From NCBI GenBank assembly GCA_013151315.1, contig JAADIN010000221.1, positions 1 through 18,681 on the forward strand: 18,681 bases of DNA, read 5' to 3'. This document shows positions 1-7,581 of the stretch, one piece after another. Position 1 is the stretch's first letter, and each line of letters opens with the position of its first letter. The notes under the pieces were generated by a model. That model ran no database searches. It worked only from the letters and a program-made list of their open reading frames with translations, and was not told the origin of the DNA. The translations under genes were made by a program, and so were the position numbers. Source of the stretch: Planctomycetota bacterium. GTDB taxonomy: Bacteria; Planctomycetota; Planctomycetia; Pirellulales; Lacipirellulaceae.

Positions 1-1094
1 GCATGTTCGATCACATTGGCCAGCTCGCGCACATTGCCCGGCCAAACATGCCCGCACAAGGCTTCGATCGCATCCTCGGCAAGCTGTGCTTCCGCACCGC
101 GGCGATGGCGGCTCAATAAATGCCGCGCTAGCGAGGCAACGTCTTCGATCCGCTCGCGCAGCGGCGGCAAGTCGATCTCAAAAGTGTTGATCCGATACAT
201 CAAATCTTCACGGAAATCTTCGTCGGCGACCATCGTCGGCAAATCGCGGTGCGTCGCACAAACGACTCGCACATCGACGGTAGTCGACTTGTTCTCACCC
301 ACGCGACGAAGCTCGCCACTCTCGAGCACCCGAAGCAACTTGGCCTGCATCGACTTGGGGAGTTCGCCAATTTCGTCAAGAAAAATCGTGCCGCCATGAG
401 CAACTTCAAACAATCCGACCCGATGTTCGTCGGCCCCAGTAAAGGCCCCTTTGCGATGGCCAAACAGTTCGCTCTCGATGAGCATCTCGGGCAACGCGCC
501 GCAATTGATCGCTACAAAAGGATTTTCGGCTCGCGTACTCTGGTCGTGCAATGCCCGTGCGACAAGCTCTTTGCCGGTGCCCGTCTCGCCGAGGATCAGC
601 ACCGTCGAATTCGTCGGGGCCACTTTCTCGATCAGCACGCGCACTTTTTGCATCGAGGGCGACTTGCCAATCAACTGCGGTGAACCCTCAAGCCGCAACA
701 CTTGGTGCTGGAGCGCTCGATATTTTTGCGTGAGCTGTCGCTTCTCGAAGACCCGTTTTAGCAACGCCTCGATTTCGATCAACTTGCACGGCTTCGTCAA
801 ATAGTCGAATGCGCCGTGCCGCAATGCGGCGATCGCAGTATCCATCGACGATTTGCCGGTCAGCACCACCGCTTCGGTATCGGGCGAAATCTCCTTGCAG
901 TGGGAAATCACCCCGATGCCGTCTTTGCCCGGCATGTCGAGATCGACGATGATGCAGTCGTACGTATTCTTCTCGAGCGCTGCCACGGCCGTCAGCCCAT
1001 CAGGACAAACCGTCACCGTATGGCCAAGACGTGGCAATTCGATTTTCATCAGCTCTTGCAACGACCGTTCGTCGTCGGCAAACATTAGGGTCAA
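1..1094 (-). CDS. Sigma-54-dependent response regulator, NtrC/AtoC/ZraR type (3' end outside window)
   Basis: Cytoplasmic two-component regulator that, once phosphorylated, should activate sigma-54 promoters. About 364 residues are visible. The receiver domain spans about 1-115, with acidic pocket D7-D8, phospho-acceptor D51 in VDLDMP, T79 and K101. The AAA+ domain has Walker A GETGTGKE (169-176), the sigma-54 contact loop GAFTGA (216-221), Walker B GGTIFLDE (about 234) and WPGNVREL near 351. The C-terminal Fis-type DNA-binding helix lies beyond base 1. I chose the TTG at 1094 because MTLMFADDE then gives a normal-length first beta strand. An ATG at 1085 has a better-spaced AAGGA but would truncate that strand. 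The gene starts 11 bases after the kinase stop, so the two form one operon and a cognate pair. The family assignment is firm; the target genes are unknown. Confidence 0.93.
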   Translation of the reverse strand, partial: MTLMFADDERSLQELMKIELPRLGHTVTVCPDGLTAVAALEKNTYDCIIVDLDMPGKDGIGVISHCKEISPDTEAVVLTGKSSMDTAIAALRHGAFDYLTKPCKLIEIEALLKRVFEKRQLTQKYRALQHQVLRLEGSPQLIGKSPSMQKVRVLIEKVAPTNSTVLILGETGTGKELVARALHDQSTRAENPFVAINCGALPEMLIESELFGHRKGAFTGADEHRVGLFEVAHGGTIFLDEIGELPKSMQAKLLRVLESGELRRVGENKSTTVDVRVVCATHRDLPTMVADEDFREDLMYRINTFEIDLPPLRERIEDVASLARHLLSRHRRGAEAQLAEDAIEALCGHVWPGNVRELANVIEH

Positions 1095-1104
1095 TCCTTG
1101 ACCA

Positions 1105-2730
1105 TTAGGCTGCTTGGTAGCGATGGCGGTTCTCCTTCGTCAAATGCGTCGTCGGCAGCGAAACCACAAATCGGGTTCCCCGGTCGACTCCTGCGCTGGT
1201 AACTTCAATCTGTCCATTATGTTCCTGGACGATGCGATACGTGATCGACAATCCCAACCCGGTCCCCTGCCCCGTACGGCGACGGGTGAAGAAGGGCTCA
1301 AACAGGTGCTTGCGCACTTCCTCGGTCATCCCGCAACCATCGTCTTCGATGACAAGCCGTGCCCGCGATCCTTGGCGATCGACCGAAATACGAACTGTGC
1401 CGCCCGCATCGAGGCTTTCCAATCCATTGGTAATGAGATTCAGGGCGACTTGCTTAAATTCCTGGGCGTTGATCTCGACGATCACCGGCTCGCCGTCGGC
1501 CAGCTCCAGATGCTTGTCTTGAAACTTGCCCAGATGCTGCACCATCTCGATGACGCCGGCAACCAACTCGCGAAGATCGGTGCTATGCCTCTGCGAATCG
1601 CCCATCCGGGCAAAGTCGAGCAGCTTTTCGGTAATTTGTTTGCACCGGAACGCCTCGCGCTGAATCATCTGCAAATAGTCGTGGGCGACCTGGACCTCAT
1701 CGGACTGCGAATCGTCGGCCTGTTCTAACAGTTCCTTGAGTCGCCCTTCGAGCGATTCGCTACACATGGCAATCGACGCGAGTGGGTTGTTGATTTCATG
1801 AGCCACGCCGGCGGCTAAAAACCCGACGCTCGCAAGCTGTTCGCTACGTACCACCTGGCTGGTTCGCTCGCGGACTTGCCGGTCGAGATCGTCGCGGGTC
1901 TCCTGAAATTGGGCCGTCATATCGTTCATCGCGTCGGCAAGCTCGCCCATCTCGTCGCGTGTGTCGAGACGAATACGATGGCTAAACTTGCCGAGAGCCA
2001 CCTTGCGGGAACCCTCGACCAACACCTCAAGCGGCTTGGCAAACCACTTGAAGAACATGCGAATCGAAGTCACAAGCAAGACCAATGCCACGACCGCACC
2101 CACCCAAGCTGAAATGATTGCCGTCCGGTACTGCGCTCGAACGCTTACCGCGAGCGTCTGCAGTCGCTTATGCAAATGGCTCGGCAGCACGGCCACGTAA
2201 ACGCGGAGCTGCTCGACCTCTTCTCGCAATTTTCCGATGCGCGAAGGATCGAGCAACCAATCCTCCTGCAAATTGCAATTAAAATATCCGCCACCAATGT
2301 CGGCGATCACCTCGTCGATCTGGGCGAGTGTTTTTCGCTCGAGAGAATCATCGCCAAGACGTGGGTCGGCGTCGACGCCGTTCTGATCCAACTGACGCCG
2401 ATAGCGATCGACCGCTTCGACAAGCAGCTCGAATTCTCGACGACACTGTTCTCGGAGGCCTTGCGCGCCCCAAGGGTAAGTTTCGACGCCTAAGCCTTGG
2501 GGCAATTCCAACCGCTCGTTGGCTTGGCTCAGCGTGACGCGAAGATCGCTGACGTGCTGGCGAATCTGACTTGCCAACGGCAACTCGGCCGACCGAGCGC
2601 TAAGACCTTTGACCAGGCCCCGATAGGCATAGATTCCGTAGTAGGCGCTGCCAAACAGCGTCAGAACGGTCACCAGCAGCAGACCCAAACCGAGTTTGAG
2701 CTTCGTACGAATGGGCCAATGGGAGGGCAC
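1105..2730 (-). CDS. Membrane-bound sensor histidine kinase (NtrB/ZraS-like, HAMP)
   Basis: A 541-residue sensor kinase, the likely partner of the downstream sigma-54 regulator. Two membrane spans (about 11-33 and 205-227) bracket an extracytoplasmic sensing domain of about 170 residues that I do not recognise. A HAMP domain follows (about 228-283), then the H box AAGVAHEINNPL with phospho-acceptor H311, the N box NLITNGLESL (N435), the G1 box DDGCGM (463) and the G2 box GTGLGLSI (489). The open frame continues upstream to 3141, but that extension is antisense to lptF, is arginine/serine-rich and looks non-coding. The GTG at 2730 has a strong AAGGAGG six bases upstream and starts VPSHWPIRTK just before the first span. 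The signal sensed is unknown. An envelope signal is inferred from topology and the lptF neighbour. Confidence 0.93.
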   Translation of the reverse strand: MPSHWPIRTKLKLGLGLLLVTVLTLFGSAYYGIYAYRGLVKGLSARSAELPLASQIRQHVSDLRVTLSQANERLELPQGLGVETYPWGAQGLREQCRREFELLVEAVDRYRRQLDQNGVDADPRLGDDSLERKTLAQIDEVIADIGGGYFNCNLQEDWLLDPSRIGKLREEVEQLRVYVAVLPSHLHKRLQTLAVSVRAQYRTAIISAWVGAVVALVLLVTSIRMFFKWFAKPLEVLVEGSRKVALGKFSHRIRLDTRDEMGELADAMNDMTAQFQETRDDLDRQVRERTSQVVRSEQLASVGFLAAGVAHEINNPLASIAMCSESLEGRLKELLEQADDSQSDEVQVAHDYLQMIQREAFRCKQITEKLLDFARMGDSQRHSTDLRELVAGVIEMVQHLGKFQDKHLELADGEPVIVEINAQEFKQVALNLITNGLESLDAGGTVRISVDRQGSRARLVIEDDGCGMTEEVRKHLFEPFFTRRRTGQGTGLGLSITYRIVQEHNGQIEVTSAGVDRGTRFVVSLPTTHLTKENRHRYQAA

Positions 2731-2736
2731 CAACGA

Positions 2737-2743
2737 CCTCCTT
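2737..2743 (-). promoter_or_regulatory. Strong Shine-Dalgarno (AAGGAGG) for the histidine kinase
   Basis: AAGGAGG lies exactly six bases before the GTG at 2730 and decides the start of the kinase, excluding the long upstream extension. It is notable because most genes in this window have no recognisable Shine-Dalgarno. Confidence 0.75.
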
Positions 2744-2807
2744 GTCGTGGGCAGTATCAATACAACCGAGGAAAGAAACTTCGTCCTGAAGTCTCGTACA
2801 GCCAAGG

Positions 2808-2837
2808 AGTGTACTCGCAAGAATGTAAATTTGACAA
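2808..2837 (-). promoter_or_regulatory. Possible sigma-70-type promoter for the kinase/regulator pair
   Basis: On the minus strand, TTGTCA (2837-2832) and TACACT (2813-2808) are 18 bases apart, matching the -35 and -10 consensus at 5/6 and 4/6. They sit about 80 bases before the kinase start and just downstream of a palindrome at the end of lptF. Planctomycete promoters are poorly defined, so this is only suggestive. Confidence 0.25.
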
Positions 2838-2851
2838 TCGCAATCGGAGTG

Positions 2852-2910
2852 CTAGCGAGCCGGGGCGTCCCCGCCCCTAGACCTGGCTCGGGGACGAGCA
2901 GGCTCGCTAG
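2852..2910. repeat. REP-like palindromic element overlapping the lptF stop
   Basis: A 59-base imperfect palindrome. The outer arms CTAGCGAGCC (2852-2861) and GGCTCGCTAG (2901-2910) pair perfectly over 10 bp. After a symmetric 4x4 mismatch, the inner arms CGTCCCCG (2866-2873) and CGGGGACG (2889-2896) pair over 8 bp. The lptF stop codon TAG (2909-2907) lies inside the outer arm. It could fold as an RNA hairpin at the 3' end of lptF. There is no T tract, so it is more like a REP-type or mRNA-stabilising element than a simple intrinsic terminator. Confidence 0.75.
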
Positions 2911-4094
2911 AACCGCACCACACGACGCATCAGCCAGACGCCCAAACCTGCTAGCACCAAGTTGCCCAACCAAACGGCTTCTGGAGGAAACACGCCGTTC
3001 TTGGCTCGGTCGACGCAGCCGACAAGCAGCGGGTAGTAGATCAAAAGAATCGGAAGAAAACAGGCGAAAAAACTTCCCCAAAACTCGCCGTGTCGTCGCC
3101 AAACCGCCATCGGGGCGCCGATCATCACAAACCCAAGGCAACTAAACCCATTCGACCAACGCCGATGCGGTTCGATCCTCAGTCGCGCGAGGCTACGCTC
3201 GGCACGACGCAAACGACTCTCTCGCTGACTCCAAACGGGCTGCGAAAGTTCAAAGCTGCGGCCGGTCATCATCGCAAAAGAAGCCTCGGCCGCCATTTCC
3301 TGTTTCAACTGATCGATCCGCGCCGTCTCTCTTGCCTTCGAGGGTCCGATCTCGCGAAGTGGAAGGTCCGAAGCGCTACGCGAACCCTCGGCCTGACCAC
3401 TAAAATCGGCCAGCGAGATCGGCAACTCCCGCTCTCCCGGAAAGTAGCCCGAGTCTTTGCCTCCCATGTCGACATCGGCATTGGTCAGCGACAGCAGAAT
3501 GTTGTTCTCTTCCTTGTTCACGCTTATCCGCGCTTCGTCGGCCGTAATCGTCCAGGGGGCCTTGTCTTTCGAGGGGAAAAACAAGAACGTCGGCTGGATC
3601 AATCGCTTCCCTTCAAGTCGTTTGACGGTCACTTTGAGTTTGTCGTTGCCAAACGAGCGAGTTGTCCGCAAACGGCCATAGACAATCTCCTCGAGCGACT
3701 CGAGAATCACTTGCTGCACCCCTCCTCGACCCCAAGAAACGGCCACGTCGTTCAGCGCAACGGCAACAAAACTCACCAGCGTCGCCAGAATAAGCGTCGG
3801 CCAAAGCATCACCATCGGCGAAATACCGAGCGACTTGATCGCGACGATCTCGTTCGACGAAGCGATTCGGCCATACACACCCGTCGTCGCTAGCAACATG
3901 GCCCCCGGCACGGCAAACTGCATCGCTTGCGGCAGCATGTAAGGCATCAGCCGCAAAATGGGCACGAGCCCCAACCCTTCGTCAACCGCCTCTTTGCCAA
4001 TGAGCACCAGAAACATGAACGCCGTCATGCTGGTCAGCGCAAAGAAAAAAACCTTCAGCAGGTCGAACACCAGGTAGCGAGACAGAATACGCAA
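2907..4094 (-). CDS. LptF/LptG-family LPS export permease (YjgP/YjgQ)
   Basis: A 395-residue inner-membrane permease of the Lpt machinery that passes lipopolysaccharide from the inner membrane toward the outer membrane. Three N-terminal spans (about 10-33, 53-75, 98-119), a periplasmic beta-rich domain (about 150-230) and three C-terminal spans (about 315-333, 338-360, 372-390) give the family's 3+3 layout at a typical length. The opening MRILSRYLVFDLLKVF matches the canonical LptF/G start. It is encoded from a TTG (4094-4092), the only usable codon after an in-frame TAA just upstream. No Shine-Dalgarno is seen; a pyrimidine-rich stretch directly precedes the TTG. The family normally acts as an LptF-LptG heterodimer, and only one member is in the window, so I cannot say which paralogue this is. 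Confidence 0.9.
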   Translation of the reverse strand: MRILSRYLVFDLLKVFFFALTSMTAFMFLVLIGKEAVDEGLGLVPILRLMPYMLPQAMQFAVPGAMLLATTGVYGRIASSNEIVAIKSLGISPMVMLWPTLILATLVSFVAVALNDVAVSWGRGGVQQVILESLEEIVYGRLRTTRSFGNDKLKVTVKRLEGKRLIQPTFLFFPSKDKAPWTITADEARISVNKEENNILLSLTNADVDMGGKDSGYFPGERELPISLADFSGQAEGSRSASDLPLREIGPSKARETARIDQLKQEMAAEASFAMMTGRSFELSQPVWSQRESRLRRAERSLARLRIEPHRRWSNGFSCLGFVMIGAPMAVWRRHGEFWGSFFACFLPILLIYYPLLVGCVDRAKNGVFPPEAVWLGNLVLAGLGVWLMRRVVRF

Positions 4095-4129
4095 GGGTCG
4101 AGAGGGTTAAGAGTTGAGGGGGGGGTGAG

Positions 4130-4255
4130 GGGGAGTATTTGTCATTAGTTATTTTGCAATCGTCATTGGTCATTGAAGAAAAGGAAAAGCCTCGGAGCAA
4201 ACCGATGGCCAATGACAAATAACAAATGACAATTAACTAATGACAATTACTCCCC
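4130..4255. repeat. Long imperfect inverted repeat of TGACAAT-type words
   Basis: The 22-base terminal arms 4130-4151 and 4234-4255 are inverted copies with a single mismatch (the left one contains GTATTTGTCATTAGTTA). The pairing continues less perfectly inward to about 4175 and 4210 through repeated TGACAAT, TGACAAA and GTCATTG words. The centre is a short A/G-rich loop. The element fills most of the lptF-PP2C gap. It could be a MITE-like insertion or a large RNA hairpin; no target duplication is visible. Confidence 0.7.
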
Positions 4256-4289
4256 TTGTTCTGCAAATCAGACCATTATTCCTCGAACA

Positions 4290-4346
4290 ATCCTGAAGGC
4301 TGAAGCCTACCGCCTACCTCCTACCGCCTCAAGCCTAAAGTCTCCC
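4290..4346. repeat. Degenerate short tandem repeat (CTGAAG / CTACCGCCT words)
   Basis: Low-complexity DNA between the PP2C stop and the TGACAAT inverted repeat. It contains CTGAAGGCTGAAGCC and two copies of CTACCGCCT separated by ACCTC. No gene or clear terminator is seen. Confidence 0.5.
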
Positions 4347-5573
4347 TCAAAGATCGGTGCTCGAATCACTCGACCGCTCTGGCGACGAATTGCGAAGCGC
4401 TTCCATCAACTGGCGCACCGCACTGCAAAAACCGACCACCGCCTCTTCGTAGTCGCCCCGAGCAGCGGCCTCCTGGGCTTCCAGACAACTCTCATGGATC
4501 GGTTTCCAGTCGAAATCCCACTCGCGTCGAGCTTCCAATTCCTCAAGTTGCCGCACAATATCGCTTAGAATGGCGACGTTTTCAGCATTGGGGGTACTGT
4601 CATGGCGGCGATACGGTGACTTGCCGCGCGGGCCAATCGGAGTTGAACCAGTAGCCGGGGGCCCGGCTTCCGACTTTCGCGTCAGACCGAGCAACTTTCG
4701 AAACATCGCGACGATCGAAAAACGACTCGAGCTGGCACCAGCGCCAGCCGCTCCAGAAAGCTTGCTAGCAGTCGGTTTACCCAAGGCAGCGACATCAAAA
4801 ACCTCGGCCGCGATCACGGTGATATTGTCGGGGCCGCCAAGCAAATTCGCCAAATCGATCAGCGATTGCGTCGCCTCGCTAGGCGACATCGACGAAAGCA
4901 CCATGCCGATCAACTCGGGACGCAAGGGGCCCGTCAAGCCATCGCTGCAAAGCAGAAAACGGTCTCCTGACTGCAGCGCAAAGGGCCCTTCGAGATCGAC
5001 TGCCACCGTCGGGTGCGGTCCGAGCGAACGGGTAATCACGTTCTTTGGCACAAAGTCGGGCACCTCGTCCTCGGTCGCGTTGCTCGCCGCAGCCATCTCC
5101 CAGACCAAGCTATGGTCGAAGGTCAGTTGCTCGAAGCAATTTTCACGCAAGCGATAAACTCGGCTGTCGCCCACATGGGCGGCCAACGCCCCCTGCGGCA
5201 GCAAAACCAAACAACTGCAAGTCGTGCCCATACCTTGAAAATCAACACTGCTCTCGCCCTTGGTGTAAATTTTGGTGTTGGCTTCGCGCACCGCGCCAAC
5301 AATCGCCTCACTAGGCAATTGCTCGGTTTGCTTGGTATAGCTGTGGGGGATATTATCGGTTGCTAGCTTGCTCGCCAATTCGCCCGCCGCATGGGCCCCC
5401 ATCCCGTCGGCCACCACGAACAAATGGCCATGGCTGACCCATCGCTCCGGAGAATCGGCCAAGGCAATCGCCACGGAGTCCTGATTGTTCTTCCGGCGCA
5501 TCCCCACGTCGCTCGCCGACGTGCAGCGCAGGCCGCCAACGATCTGCTCCAGATTTTTCGGGGAAATGGTCAT
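4347..5573 (-). CDS. PP2C-family serine/threonine protein phosphatase with C-terminal helical extension
   Basis: A 408-residue metal-dependent phosphatase expected to remove phosphate from Ser/Thr residues. The catalytic domain spans about 16-258 and carries the PP2C motifs: DVGMRRKNNQDS (22-33), VADGMGAHAAGE (54-65), GTTCSC (116), HVGDSRVYRL (133-142), DHSLV (153), ITRSLG (180), FLLCSDGLTG (206-215) and GGPDNITV (246-253). The metal-binding aspartates are present. A disordered Ser/Gly/Pro linker (about 265-330) leads to a terminal helical region (about 335-395, with LEELEARREWDFDW and AAARGDYEEAVVGFCSAVRQLM) that resembles a single TPR-like hairpin and may recruit substrate. No kinase is adjacent. 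The gene is divergent from the PEGA lipoprotein. Start ATG; no obvious Shine-Dalgarno. Confidence 0.92.
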   Translation of the reverse strand: MTISPKNLEQIVGGLRCTSASDVGMRRKNNQDSVAIALADSPERWVSHGHLFVVADGMGAHAAGELASKLATDNIPHSYTKQTEQLPSEAIVGAVREANTKIYTKGESSVDFQGMGTTCSCLVLLPQGALAAHVGDSRVYRLRENCFEQLTFDHSLVWEMAAASNATEDEVPDFVPKNVITRSLGPHPTVAVDLEGPFALQSGDRFLLCSDGLTGPLRPELIGMVLSSMSPSEATQSLIDLANLLGGPDNITVIAAEVFDVAALGKPTASKLSGAAGAGASSSRFSIVAMFRKLLGLTRKSEAGPPATGSTPIGPRGKSPYRRHDSTPNAENVAILSDIVRQLEELEARREWDFDWKPIHESCLEAQEAAARGDYEEAVVGFCSAVRQLMEALRNSSPERSSDSSTDL

Positions 5574-5602
5574 TCAGCAGCGGAAATTAAAGGGGAGTAA
5601 AC

Positions 5603-5620
5603 GGAGGCACACCTGCCTCC
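5603..5620. repeat. Small palindromic hairpin in the PP2C/PEGA divergent gap
   Basis: GGAGGCA and TGCCTCC form a 7-bp stem around a CACC loop, 30 bases upstream of the PP2C start. It would lie in the PP2C leader if transcription starts further upstream. There is no T tract, so a terminator role is unlikely. An operator or a mobile palindrome are both possible. I see nothing else definite in the 197-base gap. Confidence 0.45.
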
Positions 5621-5770
5621 GAACCGCAGAGCGGCAGACAGATCAGGCTAGCTAGCTATTTTAGCTGCGCCAGCAATCCTTTGATAGGCGTGGGATAGGC
5701 ATGGCCACGCGGAGGCTGGCTCCCTATACTCTCGCCACTTTTCCGCGGTCTTTTCCTTAGTAAATTTTCC

Positions 5771-6358
5771 ATGAATCGCAGCCTCTCTTCGAGCCCCGTC
5801 TCGTGGCCAGCGCTCCTCTGCTTGGCGATCAGCATCACGATGCTGCTGCCCGGCTGTGTGCGTCGTCGGCTGATGGTCCGTAGCAACCCGCCGGGGGCGA
5901 TGGTCTACGTCGACAACCAACCCATCGGCACGACTCCCTGCGCTACCGACTTCGTGTATTACGGAACCCGCGAGATTCGCCTAGTAAAACCGGGCTTCGA
6001 GACGCTCACGGTCAGCCAACCGATCCCAGCCCCTTGGTACGAAATTCCACCGCTCGACTTTGTGAGCGAAAACCTCGTACCGCGCAAGATCCAAGACTAT
6101 CGCACCGTCTCGTTCAACATGGTACCGCAAGTGATTGTCCCTACCGAGCAACTGCTCAGCCGAGCCGAACAGCTACGGCAAAGCACGATGCAAGGCGTCG
6201 TGCTACCTGCCTCGGCAACAAGCCTACCCGGCATAACGACCCCCGTCATACCAGCCAACCCCGGTCCACTCTTTGTCGCTCCCGAGAATGTCGCCCCAGG
6301 CCAAGTCCTGCCGCGCGGCGGTCAACCGCTAGAACTTCTACCCACACCAAGCCAATAG
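5771..6358 (+). CDS. PEGA-domain lipoprotein
   Basis: A 195-residue exported protein. The N-terminus has a hydrophobic signal segment (about 12-27) ending in a lipobox-like LLPGC with C29 as the predicted lipidated cysteine; proline at -2 is unusual but tolerable. Residues about 31-100 form a PEGA domain: VRSNPPGAMVYVDNQPIGTTP, then YYGTREIRLVKPGFETLTV, the common surface-anchoring beta fold. The remainder is proline-rich and low in structure, suggesting an extended periplasmic tail. It stands alone on the plus strand, divergent from the phosphatase and convergent with mlaD. Its partner is unknown. No Shine-Dalgarno precedes the ATG. Confidence 0.85.
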   Translation: MNRSLSSSPVSWPALLCLAISITMLLPGCVRRRLMVRSNPPGAMVYVDNQPIGTTPCATDFVYYGTREIRLVKPGFETLTVSQPIPAPWYEIPPLDFVSENLVPRKIQDYRTVSFNMVPQVIVPTEQLLSRAEQLRQSTMQGVVLPASATSLPGITTPVIPANPGPLFVAPENVAPGQVLPRGGQPLELLPTPSQ

Positions 6359-6363
6359 TTTCC

Positions 6364-6393
6364 TTCCGAATTCCGCAATCCGAATTCCGCATT
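6364..6393. repeat. 14-bp-period ATTCCGCAATCCGA array, copy 1
   Basis: About two units of ATTCCGCAATCCGA-type sequence fill the 34-base gap between the convergent PEGA and mlaD stop codons, touching the mlaD stop. Related arrays occur at 13133-13172 and 14315-14350. Confidence 0.7.
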
Positions 6394-7508
6394 CATTTGA
6401 TCGGCAATTCACGGTTACGAGGCACAATACCCCGCGCAACCCGGGCCGGATCGCGGGCGATTTTGTCGCTGAACACACGGATGTCGTCCAATATCTGCCG
6501 GATGCGACGTCGCATCTCCGGATCGTTGATCAGCAGGCGAATATCACGCATCGCTCCCGACGCCTGACCCACCGTGCCTGCCAGTTGATTGTAAAGCGCA
6601 TCATCATTGATCAGCTTGCCAAGCGTCCCATCACTATTGTTGATATTCTTCGCCAGCAGCGCAACTTCTCCGAGCAATTCGCTCATGTTCGAAACACCCG
6701 ATTCGATCGAATTGACGATCTCGGGGCCCCGCTCACCCAGCGGCTTGGTGAGCCCCTGTAGATTTTTGAGATTCTGGTCGGCCGACCCGACCGCAGTCTC
6801 CAAAACTTGCAAAATCGCGCTCGCATCCTCGACGACCGACGGCAACTTGGCGAGCCCTTCCTTGAGTTGCACCTTGAACTCTTCGTCGCCGACAATGTCG
6901 TCGACGTTGCTCATCACGCTGCCAAACTCTGCGACGGCCAATTCCAGCGAACCCACCAACCGGCCCAGCCGTTCGACATCCTGATCGCCGAGCACCGTAT
7001 TAAGTTGGTCGGCCAAGTGGGCCACCTCATCGCCAGCACGTCCTAGCGAAATAATCGTTTGCTTCAGGTCGCCCTGCAGGTTGGCAATCAAGTCCATCGG
7101 GTTCGGGTTGTACATCCCTTGCAAGGGCGGTCCGCCCGGCTGCACCACCACAGCCCCCTCGGAGGAAGCGACAGGAGAAAAATCGATCACCGCGTCGCCA
7201 ATCAGCGAAGTCAGTATCCGAGCGTTCTCGTTGCTCTTCACATGCTTGTGCTCATCAATGTTGATCGTGATTAGCGCCCCCTCATCGGTATCAATCACTT
7301 CAGCAACACGACCGATGAGAATCCCCCGACGCCGGACCGGCGTATCCGGCGCAACCCCCGGAGCCTCCGACACCATGATCTGAAGCTGATATCTCTTTTG
7401 AAAAAACGACCCCGAAAAATCGCTATTCATCACAATCAAAATCGCCGCAACCATCGCCGTAGCAAACACGACGATGCCCACGCGGAATTGTTTCTTACGA
7501 TCGTCCAT
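6393..7508 (-). CDS. mlaD: MlaD/MCE-family lipid-transport substrate-binding protein
   Basis: A 371-residue membrane-anchored MCE protein, the periplasmic lipid-handling part of an Mla-type transporter. A short cytoplasmic N-terminus is followed by one span (about 10-28, VGIVVFATAMVAAILIVM). The MCE beta domain covers about 38-115 and includes APDTPVRRRGILIGRV and ARILTSLIGDAVIDF. A long, mostly helical C-terminal region (about 150-350) follows, longer than in E. coli MlaD (about 180 residues) and closer to the MCE proteins with helical tails that form channels. GAGGA ending 7 bases before the ATG is a plausible Shine-Dalgarno. It is the last gene of an mlaE-mlaF-mlaD operon, and no mlaC or mlaB follows. 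Confidence 0.9.
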   Translation of the reverse strand: MDDRKKQFRVGIVVFATAMVAAILIVMNSDFSGSFFQKRYQLQIMVSEAPGVAPDTPVRRRGILIGRVAEVIDTDEGALITINIDEHKHVKSNENARILTSLIGDAVIDFSPVASSEGAVVVQPGGPPLQGMYNPNPMDLIANLQGDLKQTIISLGRAGDEVAHLADQLNTVLGDQDVERLGRLVGSLELAVAEFGSVMSNVDDIVGDEEFKVQLKEGLAKLPSVVEDASAILQVLETAVGSADQNLKNLQGLTKPLGERGPEIVNSIESGVSNMSELLGEVALLAKNINNSDGTLGKLINDDALYNQLAGTVGQASGAMRDIRLLINDPEMRRRIRQILDDIRVFSDKIARDPARVARGIVPRNRELPIK

Positions 7509-7534
7509 GACTCATTTCCTCATGCGCCCAGGCA

Positions 7535-7562
7535 AAGCCAAGGGGTTGCAACCCCTCGGCTT
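7535..7562. repeat. Palindromic hairpin between mlaF and mlaD
   Basis: A 13-bp stem with one mismatch around a 2-base centre: AAGCCAAGGGGTT (7535-7547) pairs with AACCCCTCGGCTT (7550-7562). It sits inside the operon in the 73-base mlaF-mlaD gap, about 27 bases before the mlaD start. It has no T tract on the minus-strand transcript. It may modulate mlaD expression or be an inserted palindrome. Confidence 0.65.
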
Positions 7563-7581
7563 GAAAACCGCTCTATTATTT

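Noticed and set aside
2731..3141. 136-residue N-terminal extension of the histidine kinase
   Set aside because: It is antisense-frame overlap with lptF and a palindrome, Arg/Ser-rich, and a strong AAGGAGG fixes the GTG start at 2730.
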